DNA of 64,000 nt from Alitta virens (taxonomy: Eukaryota; Annelida; Polychaeta; Phyllodocida; Nereididae). Under the pieces are notes generated by a model. The model ran no database searches, was not told the DNA's origin, and was given only the letters and a program-made list of their open reading frames with translations. The stretch covers positions 9,298,370 to 9,362,369 of the forward strand of contig OW028579.1 in NCBI GenBank assembly GCA_932294295.1, in the 5' to 3' direction. This document shows positions 50,038 through 62,362 of the stretch, piece after piece. Numbering within the stretch: position 1 is the first letter of the stretch; every line of letters begins with the position of its first letter. The position numbers and the translations under genes are program-made.

Positions 50038-52261
50038 CATTGGCTGTGCTAAGTGGACCTAACTTACTACTTCATCGGCGCGGCCTGTGAGTCTGGCATC
50101 TCACTGCTAAGTGCACTTCCTACATGGCTGTGTACTCTTGATAATTTAACTGTGCCACGTCGTTCCCTGACGCTACTATAGGCTATTTCACTTCGGTGTT
50201 GCTTTGTTGTCGTTTGTTTTCTTATCAGCATTCTGGCTCTCTGCAACGGCCTTGACCCCGCTACGCACGAGTGCCCCACGTGGCTATCATAATGCACGCT
50301 TCGTTCTCTGTCTCTCATTGGCTGTGCTAAGTGGACCTAACTTACTACTTCATCGGCGCGGCCTGTGAGTCTGGCATCTCACTGCTAAGTGCACTTCCTA
50401 CATGGCTGTGTACTCTTGATAATTTAACTGTGCCACGTCGTTCCCTGACGCTACTTTAGACTATTTCACTTCGGTGTTGCATTGTTGTCGTTTGTTTTCT
50501 TGTCAGCATCCTGGCTCTCTGCAACGGCCTTGACCCCGCTACGCACGAGTGCCCCACGTGGCTATTATAATTCACGCTTCGTCCCCTGCCTCTCATTGGC
50601 TGTGCTAAGTGGACCTAACTTACTACATCATCGGCGCGGCCTGTGAGGCTGGCATCTCACTGCTAATTGCACTTCCTACATTTTTGTGTACTCTTGATAA
50701 TTTAACTGTGTCACGTCGTTCCCTGACGCTACTATAGAGTATTTCACTTCGGTGTTGCGTTGTTGTCGTTTGTTTTCTTGTCAGCATCCGGGCTCTCTGC
50801 AACGGCCTTGACCCCGCTACGCACGAGTGCCCCACGTGGCTATCATAATGCACGCTTCATCCTCTGCCACTCATTGGCTGTGCTAAGTTGGCCTAACTTA
50901 CTACTTCATCGGCGCGGCCTGTGAGTCTGGCATCTCACTGCAAAGTGCACTTCCTACATGGCTGTGTACTCTTGATAATTTAACTGTGCCACGTCGTTCC
51001 CTGACGCTACTATAGACTATTTCACTTCGGTGTTGCATTGTTGTCGTTTGTTTTCTTGTCAGCATCCTGGCTCTCTGCAAAGGCCTTGACCCCGCTACGC
51101 ACGAGTGCCCCACGTGGCTATCATAATGCACGCTTCGTCCTCTGCCTCTCATTGGCTGTGCTAAGTGTACTCAACTTACTACTTCATCGGCGCGGCCTGT
51201 GAGTCTGGCATCTCACTGCTAATTGCACTTCCTACATTTTTGTGTACTCTTGATAATTTAACTGTGCCACGTCGTTCCCTGACGCTACTATTGACTATTT
51301 CACTTCGGTGTTGCATTGTTGTCGTTTGTTTTCTTGTCAGCATCCTGGCACTCTGCAATGGCCTTGACCCCGCTACGCACGAGTGCCCCACGTGGCTATC
51401 ATTATGCACGCTTCATCCTCTGCCTCTCATTGGCTGTGCTAAGTGGACCTAACTTACTACATCATTGGCGCGGCCTGTGAGTCTGGCATCTCACTGCTAA
51501 TTGCACTTCCTACATTTTTGTGTACTCTTGATAATTTAACTGTGCCACGTCTTTCCAATAGGCTATTATAGAGTATTTCACTTCGGTGTTACGTTGTTGT
51601 CGTTAGTTTTCTTGTCAGCATGCTGGCCCTCTACAGCGGCCTTGACCCCGCTACGCACGAGTGCCCCACGTGGCTATCATAATGCACGCTTCGTCCTCTG
51701 CCTCTCATTGGCTGTGCTAAGTGTACCTAACTTAATAATTCATCGGCGCGGCCTGTGAGTCTGGCATCTCACTGCTAATTGCACTTCCTACATTTTTGTG
51801 TACTCTTGATAATTTAACTGTGCCACGTCGTTCCCTGACGCTACTATTGACTATTTCACTTCGGTGTTGCATTGCTGTCGTTTGTTTTCTTGTCAGCATC
51901 CTGGCTCTCTGCAACGGCCTTGACCCCGCTACGCGCGAGTGCCCCACGTGGCTATCATAATGCACGCTTCGTTCTCTGTCTCTCATTGGCTGTGCTAAGT
52001 GGACCTAACTTACTACTTCATCGGCGCGGCCTGTGAGTCTGGCATCTCACTGCTAAGTGCACTTCCTACATGGCTGTGTACTCTTGATAATTTAACTGTG
52101 CCACGTCTTTCCAATAGGCTATTATAGAGTATTTCACTTCGGTGTTGCGTTGTTGTCATTAGTTTTCTTGTCAGCATGCTGGCCCTCTACAGCGGCCTTG
52201 ACCCCGCTACGCACGAGTGCCCCACGTGGCTATCATAATGCACGCTTCGTCCTCTGCCTCT
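50038..52261 (+). repeat. Long module copy: L C D E I H/K1 J K2
   Basis: Eight monomers, 2224 bp, following M' at 49760 directly; the G present between M' and L in other copies is missing. The L copy has private changes ATAGGCTATTTC and CTTATCAGC. Confidence 0.85.
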
Positions 52262-54485
52262 CATTGGCTGTGCTAAGTGGACCTAACTTACTACTTCATC
52301 GGCGCGGCCTGTGAGTCTGGCATCTCACTGCTGAGTGCACTTCCTACATTTTTGTGTACTCTTGATAATTTAACTGTGCCACGTTGTTCCCTGACGCTAC
52401 TATAGACTATTTCACTTCGGTGTTGCGTTGTTGTCGTTTGTTTTCTTGTCAGCATCCTGGCTCTCTGCAACGGCCTTGACCCCGCTACGCACGAGTGCCC
52501 CACGTGGCTATCATAATGCACGCTTCGTCCTCTGCCTCTCATTGGCTGTGCTAAGTGTACCTAACTTACTACTTCATCGGCGCGGCCTGAGAGTCTGGCA
52601 TCTCACTGCTAATTGCACTTCCTACATTTTTGTGTACTCTTGATAATTTAACTGTGCCACGTCGTTCCCTGACGCTACTATTGATTATTTCACTTCGGTG
52701 TTGCATTGTTGTCGTTTGTTTTCTTGTCAGCATCCTGGCTCTCTGCAACGGCCTTGACCCCGCTACGCACGAGTGCCCCACGTGGCTATCATAATGCACG
52801 CTTCATCCTCTGCCTCTCATTGGCTGTGCTAAGTGGACCTAACTTACTACATCATCGGCGCGGCCTGTGAGTCTGGCATCTCACTGCTAATTGCACTTCC
52901 TACATTTTTGTGTACTCTTGATAATTTAACTGTGCCACGTCGTTCCCTGACGCTACTATAGAGTATTTCACTTCGGTGTTGCATTGTTGTCGTTTGTTTT
53001 CTTGTCAGCATCCTGGCTCTCTGCAACGGCCTTGACCCCGCTACGCACGAGTGCCCCACGTGGCTATCATAATGCACGCTTCATCCTCTGTCTCTCATTG
53101 GCTGTGCTAAGTGTACCTAACTTACTACTTCATCGGCGCGGCCTGAGAGTCTGGCATCTCACTGCTAATTGCACTTCCTACATTTTTGTGTACTCTTGAT
53201 AATTTAACTGTGCCACGTCGTTCCCTGACGCTACTATTGATTATTTCACTTCGGTGTTGCATTGTTGTCGTTTGTTTTCTTGTCAGCATCCTGGCTCTCT
53301 GCAACGGCCTTGACCCCGCTACGCACGAGTGCCCCACGTGGCTATCATAATGCACGCTTCATCCTCTGCCTCTCATTGGCTGTGCTAAGTGGACCTAACT
53401 TACTACTTCATCGGCGCAGCCTGTGAGTCTGGCATCTCACTGCTAAGTGCACTTCCTACATGGCTGTGTACTCTTGATAATTTAACTGTGCCACGTCGTT
53501 CCCTGACGCTACTTTAGACTATTTCACTTCGGTGTTGCATTGTTGTCGTTTGTTTTCTTGTCAGCATCCTGGCTCTCTGCAACGGCCTTGACCCCGCTAC
53601 GCACGAGTGCCCCACGTGGCTATCATAATTCACGCTTCGTCCCCTGCCTCTCATTGGCTGTGCTAAGTGGACCTAACTTACTACTTCATCGGCGCGGCCT
53701 GTGAGGCTGGCATCTCACTGCTAATTGCACTTCCTACATTTTTGTGTACTCTTGATAATTTAACTGTGTCACGTCGTTCCCTGACGCTACTATAGAGTAT
53801 TTCACTTCGGTGTTGCGTTGTTGTCGTTTGTTTTCTTGTCAGCATCCGGGCTCTCTGCAACGGCCTTGACCCCGCTACGCACGAGTGCCCCACGTGGCTA
53901 TCATAATGCACGCTTCATCCTCTGCCACTCATTGGCTGTGCTAAGTTGGCCTAACTTACTACTTCATCGGCGCGGCCTGTGAGTCTGGCATCTCACTGCA
54001 AAGTGCACTTCCTACATGGCTGTGTACTCTTGATAATTTAACTGTGCCACGTCGTTCCCTGACGCTACTATAGACTATTTCACTTCGGTGTTGCATTGTT
54101 GTCGTTTGTTTTCTTGTCAGCATCCTGGCTCTCTGCAAAGGCCTTGACCCCGCTACGCACGAGTGCCCCACGTGGCTATCATAATGCACGCTTCGTCCTC
54201 TGCCTCTCATTGGCTGTGCTAAGTGTACTCAACTTACTACTTCATCGGCGCGGCCTGTGAGTCTGGCATCTCACTGCTAATTGCACTTCCTACATTTTTG
54301 TGTATTCTTGATAATTTAACTGTGCCACGTCGTTCCCTGACGCTACTATTGACTATTTCACTTCGGTGTTGCATTGTTGTCGTTTGTTTTCTTGTCAGCA
54401 TCCTGGCTCTCTGCAACGGCCTTGACCCCGCTACGCACGAGTGCCCCACGTGGCTATCATAATGCACGCTTCGTCCTCTGCCTCT
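52262..54485 (+). repeat. Segment A B G/B B C D E F
   Basis: Eight monomers, 2224 bp. 52818-53095 is a hybrid: G to ATAGAGTATTTC, then GCATTG and the B end. The C copy at 53374 has a private CpG transition at 53418. Confidence 0.84.
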
Positions 54486-57034
54486 CATTGGCTGTGCTAA
54501 GTGGACCTAACTTACTACATCATCGGCGCGGCCTGTGAGTCTGGCATCTCACTGCTAATTGCACTTCCTACATTTTTGTGTACTCTTGATAATTTAACTG
54601 TGCCACGTCGTTCCCTGACGCTACTATTGACTATTTCACTTCGGTGTTGCATTGTTGTCGTTTGTTTTCTTGTCAGCATCCTGGCTCTCTGCAACGGCCT
54701 TGACCCCGCTACGCACGAGTGCCGCACGTGGCTATCATAATGCACGCTTCATCCTCTGCCTCTCATTGGCTGTGCTAAGTGGACCTAACTTACTACATCA
54801 TCGGCGCGGCCTGTGAGTCTGGCATCTCACTGCTAATTGCACTTCCTACATTTTTGTGTACTCTTGATAATTTAACTGTGCCACGTCGTTCCCTGACGCT
54901 ACTATAGAGTATTTCACTTCGGTGTTGCTTTGTTGTCGTTTGTTTTCTTGTCAGCATCCTGGCTCTCTGCAACGGCCTTGACCCCGCTACGCACGAGTGC
55001 CCCACGTGGCTATCATAATGCACGCTTCATCCTCTGCCACTCATTGGCTGTGCTAAGTTGGCCTAACTTACTACTTCATCGGCGCGGCCTGTGAGTCTGG
55101 CATCTCACTGCTAAGTGCACTTCCTACATGGCTGTGTACTCTTGATAATTTAACTGTGCCACGTCGTTCCCTGACGCTACTATAGACTATTTCACTTCGG
55201 TGTTGCTTTGTTGTCGTTTGTTTTCTTGTCAGCATTCTGGCTCTCTGCAACGGCCTTGACCCCGCTACGCACGAGTGCCCCACGTGGCTATCATAATGCA
55301 CGCTTCGTTCTCTGTCTCTCATTGGCTGTGCTAAGTGGACCTAACTTACTACTTCATCGGCGCGGCCTGTGAGTCTGGCATCTCACTGCTAAGTGCACTT
55401 CCTACATGGCTGTGTACTCTTGATAATTTAACTGTGCCACGTCGTTCCCTGACGCTACTTTAGACTATTTCACTTCGGTGTTGCATTGTTGTCGTTTGTT
55501 TTCTTGTCAGCATCCTGGCTCTCTGCAACGGCCTTGACCCCGCTACGCACGAGTGCCCCACGTGGCTATCATAATTCACGCTTCGTCCCCTGCCTCTCAT
55601 TGGCTGTGCTAAGTGGACCTAACTTACTACATCATCGGCGCGGCCTGTGAGGCTGGCATCTCACTGCTAATTGCACTTCCTACATTTTTGTGTACTCTTG
55701 ATAATTTAACTGTGTCACGTCGTTCCCTGACGCTACTATAGAGTATTTCACTTCGGTGTTGCGTTGTTGTCGTTTGTTTTCTTGTCAGCATCCGGGCTCT
55801 CTGCAACGGCCTTGACCCCGCTACGCACGAGTGCCCCACGTGGCTATCATAATGCACGCTTCATCCTCTGCCACTCATTGGCTGTGCTAAGTTGGCCTAA
55901 CTTACTACTTCATCGGCGCGGCCTGTGAGTCTGGCATCTCACTGCAAAGTGCACTTCCTACATGGCTGTGTACTCTTGATAATTTAACTGTGCCACGTCG
56001 TTCCCTGACGCTACTATAGACTATTTCACTTCGGTGTTGCATTGTTGTCGTTTGTTTTCTTGTCAGCATCCTGGCTCTCTGCAAAGGCCTTGACCCCGCT
56101 ACGCACGAGTGCCCCACGTGGCTATCATAATGCACGCTTCGTCCTCTGCCTCTCATTGGCTGTGCTAAGTGTACTCAACTTACTACTTCATTGGCGCGGC
56201 CTGTGAGTCTGGCATCTGACTGCTAATTGCACTTCCTACATTTTTGTGTACTCTTGATAATTTAACTGTGCCACGTCGTTCCCTGACGCTACTATTGACT
56301 ATTTCACTTCGGTGTTGCATTGTTGTCGTTTGTTTTCTTGTCAGCATCCTGGCACTCTGCAATGGCCTTGACCCCGCTACGCACGAGTGCCCCACGTGGC
56401 TATCATTATGCACGCTTCATCCTCTGCCTCTCATTGGCTGTGCTAAGTGGACCTAACTTACTACATCATTGGCGCGGCCTGTGAGTCTGGCATCTCACTG
56501 CTAATTGCACTTCCTACATTTTTGTGTACTCTTGATAATTTAACTGTGCCACGTCGTTCCCTGACGCTACTATAGAGTATTTCACTTCGGTGTTGCTTTG
56601 TTGTCGTTTGTTTTCTTGTCAGCATCCTGGCCCTCTACAGCGGCCTTGACCCCGCTACGCACGAGTGCCCCACATGGCTATCATAATGCACGCTTCGTCC
56701 TCTGCCTCTCATTGGCTGTGCTAAGTGTACCTAACTTACTACTTCATCGGCGCGGCCTGTGAGTCTGGCATCTCACTGCTAATTGCACTTCCTACATTTT
56801 TGCGTACTCTTGATAATTTAACTGTGCCACGTCTTTCCAATAGGCTATTATAGAGTATTTCACTTCGGTGTTACGTTGTAGTCGTTAGTTTTCTTGTCAG
56901 CATGCTGGCCCTCTACAGCGGCCTTGACCCCGCTACGCACGAGTGCCCCACGTGGCTATCATAATGCACGCTTCGTCCTCTGCCTCTCATTGGCTGTGCT
57001 AAGTGTACCTAACTTAATAATTCATCGGCGCGGC
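54486..57034 (+). repeat. Long module copy cut by the inversion: M' G L C D E I H K1 J(1-47)
   Basis: Nine whole monomers plus the first 47 bp of J (56988-57034, with AACTTAATAATTC). H and K1 are unfused, as at 2781-3336. Module order predicts J 48-278, K2, A, B, G next; exactly these follow in inverted orientation. Confidence 0.9.
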
Positions 57035-57067
57035 AGTGAGATGCCAGCCTCACAGGCCGCGCCGATG
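57023..57067. repeat. Hairpin-forming inverted repeat at the strand switch
   Basis: CATCGGCGCGGC at 57023-57034 is the exact reverse complement of GCCGCGCCGATG at 57056-57067, with a 21-base spacer. Similarity continues outward with mismatches because both arms are monomer ends facing each other. It is a direct consequence of the inversion, and gives a GC-rich 12-bp stem. Confidence 0.9.
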
Positions 57068-58722
57068 ATGTAGTAAGTTAGGTCCACTTAGCACAGCCAA
57101 TGAGAGGCAGGGGACGAAGCGTGAATTATGATAGCCACGTGGGGCACTCGTGCGTAGCGGGGTCAAGGCCGTTGCAGAGAGCCAGGATGCTGACAAGAAA
57201 ACAAACGACAACAATGCAACACCGAAGTGAAATAGTCTAAAGTAGCGTCAGGGAACGACGTGGCACAGTTAAATTATCAAGAGTACACAGCCATGTAGGA
57301 AGTGCACTTAGCAGTGAGATGCCAGACTCACAGGCCGCGCCGATGAAGTAGTAAGTTAGGTCCACTTAGCACAGCCAATGAGAAGCAGAGGATGAAGCGT
57401 GCATTATGATAGCCACGTGGGGCACTCGTGCGTAGCGGGGTCAAGGCCGTTGCAGAGAGCCCGGATGCTGACAAGAAAACAAACGACAACAAAGCAACAC
57501 CGAAGTGAAATACTCTATAGTAGCGTCAGGGAACGACGTGGCACAGTTAAATTATCAAGAGTACACAAAAATGTAGGAAGTGCAATTAGCAGTGAGATGC
57601 CAGACTCACAGGCCGCGCCGATGATGTAGTAAGTTAGGTCCACTTAGCACAGCCAATGAGAGGCAGAGGATGAAGCGTGCATTATGATAGCCACGTGGGG
57701 CACTCGTGCGTAGCGGGGTCAAGGCCGTTGCAGAGAGCCAGGATGCTGACAAGAAAACAAACGACAACAATGCAACACCGAAGTGAAATAATCAATAGTA
57801 GCGTCAGGGAACGACGTGGCACAGTTAAATTATCAAGAGTACACAAAAATGTAGGAAGTGCAATTAGCAGTGAGATGCCAGACTCTCAGGCCGCGCCGAT
57901 GAAGTAGTAAGTTAGGTCCACTTAGCACAGCCAATGAGAGGCAGAGGACGAAGCGTGCATTATGATAGCCACGTGGGGCACTCGTGCGTAGCGGGGTCAA
58001 GGCCGTTGCAGAGAGCCAGGATGCTGACAAGAAAACAAACGACAACAACGCAACACCGAAGTGAAATAGTCTATAGTAGCGTCAGGGAACAACGTGGCAC
58101 AGTTAAATTATCAAGAGTACACAAAAATGTAGGAAGTGCACTCAGCAGTGAAATGCCAGACTCACAGGCCGCGCCGATGAAGTAGTAAGTTAGGTCCACT
58201 TAGCACAGCCAATGAGAGGCAGAGGACGAAGCGTGCATTATGATAGCCACGTGGGGCACTCGTGCGTAGCGGGGCAAGGCCGCTGTAGAGGGCCAGCATG
58301 CTGACAAGAAAACTAATGACAACAACGCAACACCGAAGTGAAATACTCTATAATAGCCTATTGGAAAGACGTGGCACAGTTAAATTATCAAGAGTACACA
58401 GCCATGTAGGAAGTGCACTTAGCAGTGAGATGCCAGACTCACAGGCCGCGCCGATGAAGTAGTAAGTTAGGTCCACTTAGCACAGCCAATGAGAGACAGA
58501 GAACGAAGCGTGCATTATGATAGCCACGTGGGGCACTCGCGCGTAGCGGGGTCAAGGCCGTTGCAGAGAGCCAGGATGCTGACAAGAAAACAAACGACAA
58601 CAATGCAACACCAAAGTGAAATAGTCAATAGTAGCGTCAGGGAACGACGTGGCACAGTTAAATTATCAAGAGTACACAAAAATGTAGGAAGTGCAATTAG
58701 CAGTGAGATGCCAGACTCACAG
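57035..58722 (-). repeat. Inverted satellite block (J-K2-A-B-G-C-D read on the minus strand)
   Basis: Same 278-bp satellite in reverse orientation. CCAATG, the reverse complement of monomer bases 1-6, ends at 57102, 57380, 57658, 57936, 58214 and 58491. Read on the minus strand from 58722 it gives J bases 48-278 (58492-58722), K2 (58215-58491, with a 1-bp deletion), A, B, G, C and D bases 1-68 (57035-57102). J-K2-A-B-G is the order found in the forward array at 3337-4726, so this is a flipped piece of normal array. It is not a fresh copy of the adjacent sequence. Confidence 0.95.
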
Positions 58723-58964
58723 ACTTCGGTGTTGCTTTGTTGTCGTTTGTTTTCTTGTCAGCATCCTGGCTCTCTGCAACGGCCTTGACCCCGCTACGCA
58801 CGAGTGCCCCACGTGGCTATCATAATGCACGCTTCATCCTCTGCCTCTCATTGGCTGTGCTAAGTGGACCTAACTTACTACTTCATCGGCGCGGCCTGTG
58901 AGTCTGGCATCTCACTGCTAATTGCACTTCCTACATTTTTGTGTACTCTTGATAATTTAACTGT
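58723..58964 (+). repeat. Short forward satellite segment between two inverted blocks
   Basis: Forward orientation resumes abruptly at ACTTCGGTG. The segment holds bases 153-278 of a class-G-like monomer (58723-58848, with GCTTTG), then bases 1-116 of the next monomer (58849-58964), ending in AATTTAACTGT. I see no microhomology at the 58722/58723 joint. Confidence 0.93.
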
Positions 58965-59172
58965 CACGTGGGGCACTCGTGCGTAGCGGGGTCAAGGCCG
59001 TTGCAGAGAGCCAGGATGCTGACAAGAAAACAAACGACAACAATGCAACACCGAAGTGAAATACTCTATAGTAGCGTCAGGGAACGACGTGGCACAGTTA
59101 AATTATCAAGAATACACAAAAATGTAGGAAGTGCAATTAGCAGTGAGATGCCAGACTCACAGGCCGCGCCGA
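58965..59172 (-). repeat. Second, 208-bp inverted satellite fragment
   Basis: Reverse orientation of a single monomer, running from base 245 down to base 38. On the minus strand it carries GTGTATTC (class F), then ATAGAGTATTTC (class G) and GCATTG, so it was already a hybrid. The right joint shares GA (59171-59172) between the inverted fragment and the following forward monomer, which resumes at base 132. The left joint lies at CACGTG, a palindrome present in every monomer. Confidence 0.93.
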
Positions 59173-60429
59173 CGCTACTATAGAGTATTTCACTTCGGTG
59201 TTGCATTGTTGTCGTTTGTTTTCTTGTCAGCATCCGGGCTCTCTGCAACGGCCTTGACCCCGCTACGCACGAGTGCCCCACGTGGCTATCATAATGCACG
59301 CTTCATCCTCTGCCTCTCATTGGCTGTGCTAAGTGGACCTAACTTACTACTTCATCGGCGCGGCCTGTGAGTCTGGCATCTCACTGCTAATTGCACTTCC
59401 TACATTTTTGTGTACTCTTGATAATTTAACTGTGCCACGTCGTTCCCTGACGCTACTATTGACTATTTCACTTCGGTGTTGCATTGTTGTCGTTTGTTTT
59501 CTTGTCAGCATCCTGGCTCTCTGCAACGGCCTTGACCCCGCTACGCACGAGTGCCCCACGTGGCTATCATAATGCACGCTTCATCCTCTGCCTCTCATTG
59601 GCTGTGCTAAGTGGACCTAACTTACTACATCATCGGCGCGGCCTGTGAGTCTGGCATCTCACTGCTAATTGCACTTCCTACATTTTTGTGTACTCTTGAT
59701 AATTTAACTGTGCCACGTCGTTCCCTGACGCTACTATAGAGTATTTCACTTCGGTGTTGCTTTGTTGTCGTTTGTTTTCTTGTCAGCATCCTGGCTCTCT
59801 GCAACGGCCTTGACCCCGCTACGCACGAGTGCCCCACGTGGCTATCATAATGCACGCTTCATCCTCTGCCACTCATTGGCTGTGCTAAGTTGGCCTAACT
59901 TACTACTTCATCGGCGCGGCCTGTGAGTCTGGCATCTCACTGCTAAGTGCACTTCCTACATGGCTGTGTACTCTTGATAATTTAACTGTGCCACGTCGTT
60001 CCCTGACGCTACTATAGACTATTTCACTTCGGTGTTGCTTTGTTGTCGTTTGTTTTCTTGTCAGCATTCTGGCTCTCTGCAACGGCCTTGACCCCGCTAC
60101 GCACGAGTGCCCCACGTGGCTATCATAATGCACGCTTCGTTCTCTGTCTCTCATTGGCTGTGCTAAGTGGACCTAACTTACTACTTCATCGGCGCGGCCT
60201 GTGAGTCTGGCATCTCACTGCTAAGTGCACTTCCTACATGGCTGTGTACTCTTGATAATTTAACTGTGCCACGTCTTTCCAATAGGCTATTATAGAGTAT
60301 TTCACTTCGGTGTTGCGTTGTTGTCATTAGTTTTCTTGTCAGCATGCTGGCCCTCTACAGCGGCCTTGACCCCGCTACGCACGAGTGCCCCACGTGGCTA
60401 TCATAATGCACGCTTCGTCCTCTGCCTCT
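59171..60429 (+). repeat. Partial HOR: G(132-278) M G L K2
   Basis: First orderly HOR after the rearranged region. From 59318 the order M G L K2 A B G repeats once more from 61264, a seven-monomer periodicity. Confidence 0.85.
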
Positions 60430-62362
60430 CATTGGCTGTGCTAAGTGGACCTAACTTACTACTTCATCGGCGCGGCCTGTGAGTCTGGCATTTCACTGCT
60501 GAGTGCACTTCCTACATTTTTGTGTACTCTTGATAATTTAACTGTGCCACGTTGTTCCCTGACGCTACTATAGACTATTTCACTTCGGTGTTGCGTTGTT
60601 GTCGTTTGTTTTCTTGTCAGCATCCTGGCTCTCTGCAACGGCCTTGACCCCGCTACGCACGAGTGCCCCACGTGGCTATCATAATGCACGCTTCGTCCTC
60701 TGCCTCTCATTGGCTGTGCTAAGTGTACCTAACTTACTACTTCATCGGCGCGGCCTGAGAGTCTGGCATCTCACTGCTAATTGCACTTCCTACATTTTTG
60801 TGTACTCTTGATAATTTAACTGTGCCACGTCGTTCCCTGATGCTACTATTGATTATTTCACTTCGGTGTTGCATTGTTGTCGTTTGTTTTCTTGTCAGCA
60901 TCCTGGCTCTCTGCAACGGCCTTGACCCCGCTACGCATGAGTGCCCCACGTGGCTATCATAATGCACGCTTCATCCTCTGCCTCTCATTGGCTGTGCTAA
61001 GTGGACCTAACTTACTACATCATCGGCGCGGCCTGTGAGTCTGGCATCTCACTGCAAATTGCACTTCCTACATTTTTGTGTACTCTTGATAATTTAACTG
61101 TGCCACGTCGTTCCCTGACGCTACTATAGAGTATTTCACTTCGGTGTTGCTTTGTTGTCGTTTGTTTTCTTGTCAGCATCCGGGCTCTCTGCAACGGCCT
61201 TGACCCCGCTACGCACGAGTGCCCCACGTGGCTATCATAATGCACGCTTCATCCTCTGCCTCTCATTGGCTGTGCTAAGTGGACCTAACTTACTACTTCA
61301 TCGGCGCGGCCTGTGAGTCTGGCATCTCACTGCTAATTGCACTTCCTACATTTTTGTGTACTCTTGATAATTTAACTGTGCCACGTCGTTCCCTGACGCT
61401 ACTATTGACTATTTCACTTCGGTGTTGCATTGTTGTCGTTTGTTTTCTTGTCAGCATCCTGGCTCTCTGCAACGGCCTTGACCCCGCTACGCACGAGTGC
61501 CCCACGTGGCTATCATAATGCACGCTTCATCCTCTGCCTCTCATTGGCTGTGCTAAGTGGACCTAACTTACTACATCATCGGCGCGGCCTGTGAGTCTGG
61601 CATCTCACTGCTACATTTTTGTGTACTCTTGATAATTTAACTGTGCCACGTCGTTCCCTGACGCTACTATAGAGTATTTCACTTCGGTGTTGCTTTGTTG
61701 TCGTTTGTTTTCTTGTCAGCATCCTGGCTCTCTGCAACGGCCTTGACCCCGCTACGCACGAGTGCCCCACGTGGCTATCATAATGCACGCTTCATCCTCT
61801 GCCACTCATTGGCTGTGCTAAGTTGGCCTAACTTACTACTTCATCGGCGCGGCCTGTGAGTCTGGCATCTCACTGCTAAGTGCACTTCCTACATGGCTGT
61901 GTACTCTTGATAATTTAACTGTGCCACGTCGTTCCCTGACGCTACTATAGACTATTTCACTTCGGTGTTGCTTTGTTGTCGTTTGTTTTCTTGTCAGCAT
62001 TCTGGCTCTCTGCAACGGCCTTGACCCCGCTACGCACGAGTGCCCCACGTGGCTATCATAATGCACGCTTCGTTCTCTGTCTCTCATTGGCTGTGCTAAG
62101 TGGACCTAACTTACTACTTCATCGGCGCGGCCTGTGAGTCTGGCATCTCACTGCTAAGTGCACTTCCTACATGGCTGTGTACTCTTGATAATTTAACTGT
62201 GCCACGTCTTTCCAATAGGCTATTATAGAGTATTTCACTTCGGTGTTGCGTTGTTGTCATTAGTTTTCTTGTCAGCATGCTGGCCCTCTACAGCGTCCTT
62301 GACCCCGCTACGCACGAGTGCCCCACGTGGCTATCATAATGCACGCTTCGTCCTCTGCCTCT
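60430..62362 (+). repeat. Seven-monomer HOR copy: A B G M G(13-bp deletion) L K2
   Basis: 1933 bp = 1946 minus 13. The deletion lies in the second G at 61611-61613. Confidence 0.88.
61611..61613 (+). other. 13-bp deletion between CTA direct repeats
   Basis: Normal monomers read CTAATTGCACTTCCTAC here. This copy reads CTAC, having lost 13 bases and one of two CTA triplets 13 bp apart. It is the largest indel seen in any monomer of the window. The short flanking repeat fits slippage or microhomology-mediated deletion. Confidence 0.92.

Larger units (their letters stand above)
1..57034 (+). repeat. Main forward satellite array, 278-bp monomers
   Basis: Head-to-tail tandem array of a 278-bp monomer. 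Taking base 1 at CATTGGCTGTGCTAAG, monomers start at 1, 279, 557, 835 and so on, and the last start is 56988. Four 1-bp deletions and one 1-bp insertion bring 205 monomers to 56987 bp, exactly as counted, so no unrelated insert is present. The plus strand is pyrimidine-rich (63% C+T in the first monomer). All copies are recognisably the same sequence; classes differ by a few percent. I do not recognise the family. Organisation as a higher-order array resembles centromeric satellites of other eukaryotes in architecture only. A centromeric role is inference. Confidence 0.98.

Noticed and set aside
57035..59172. Mobile element insertion at the rearranged region
   Set aside because: Every base there can be assigned to the 278-bp satellite in one orientation or the other; there are no terminal repeats, target-site duplication or foreign sequence.
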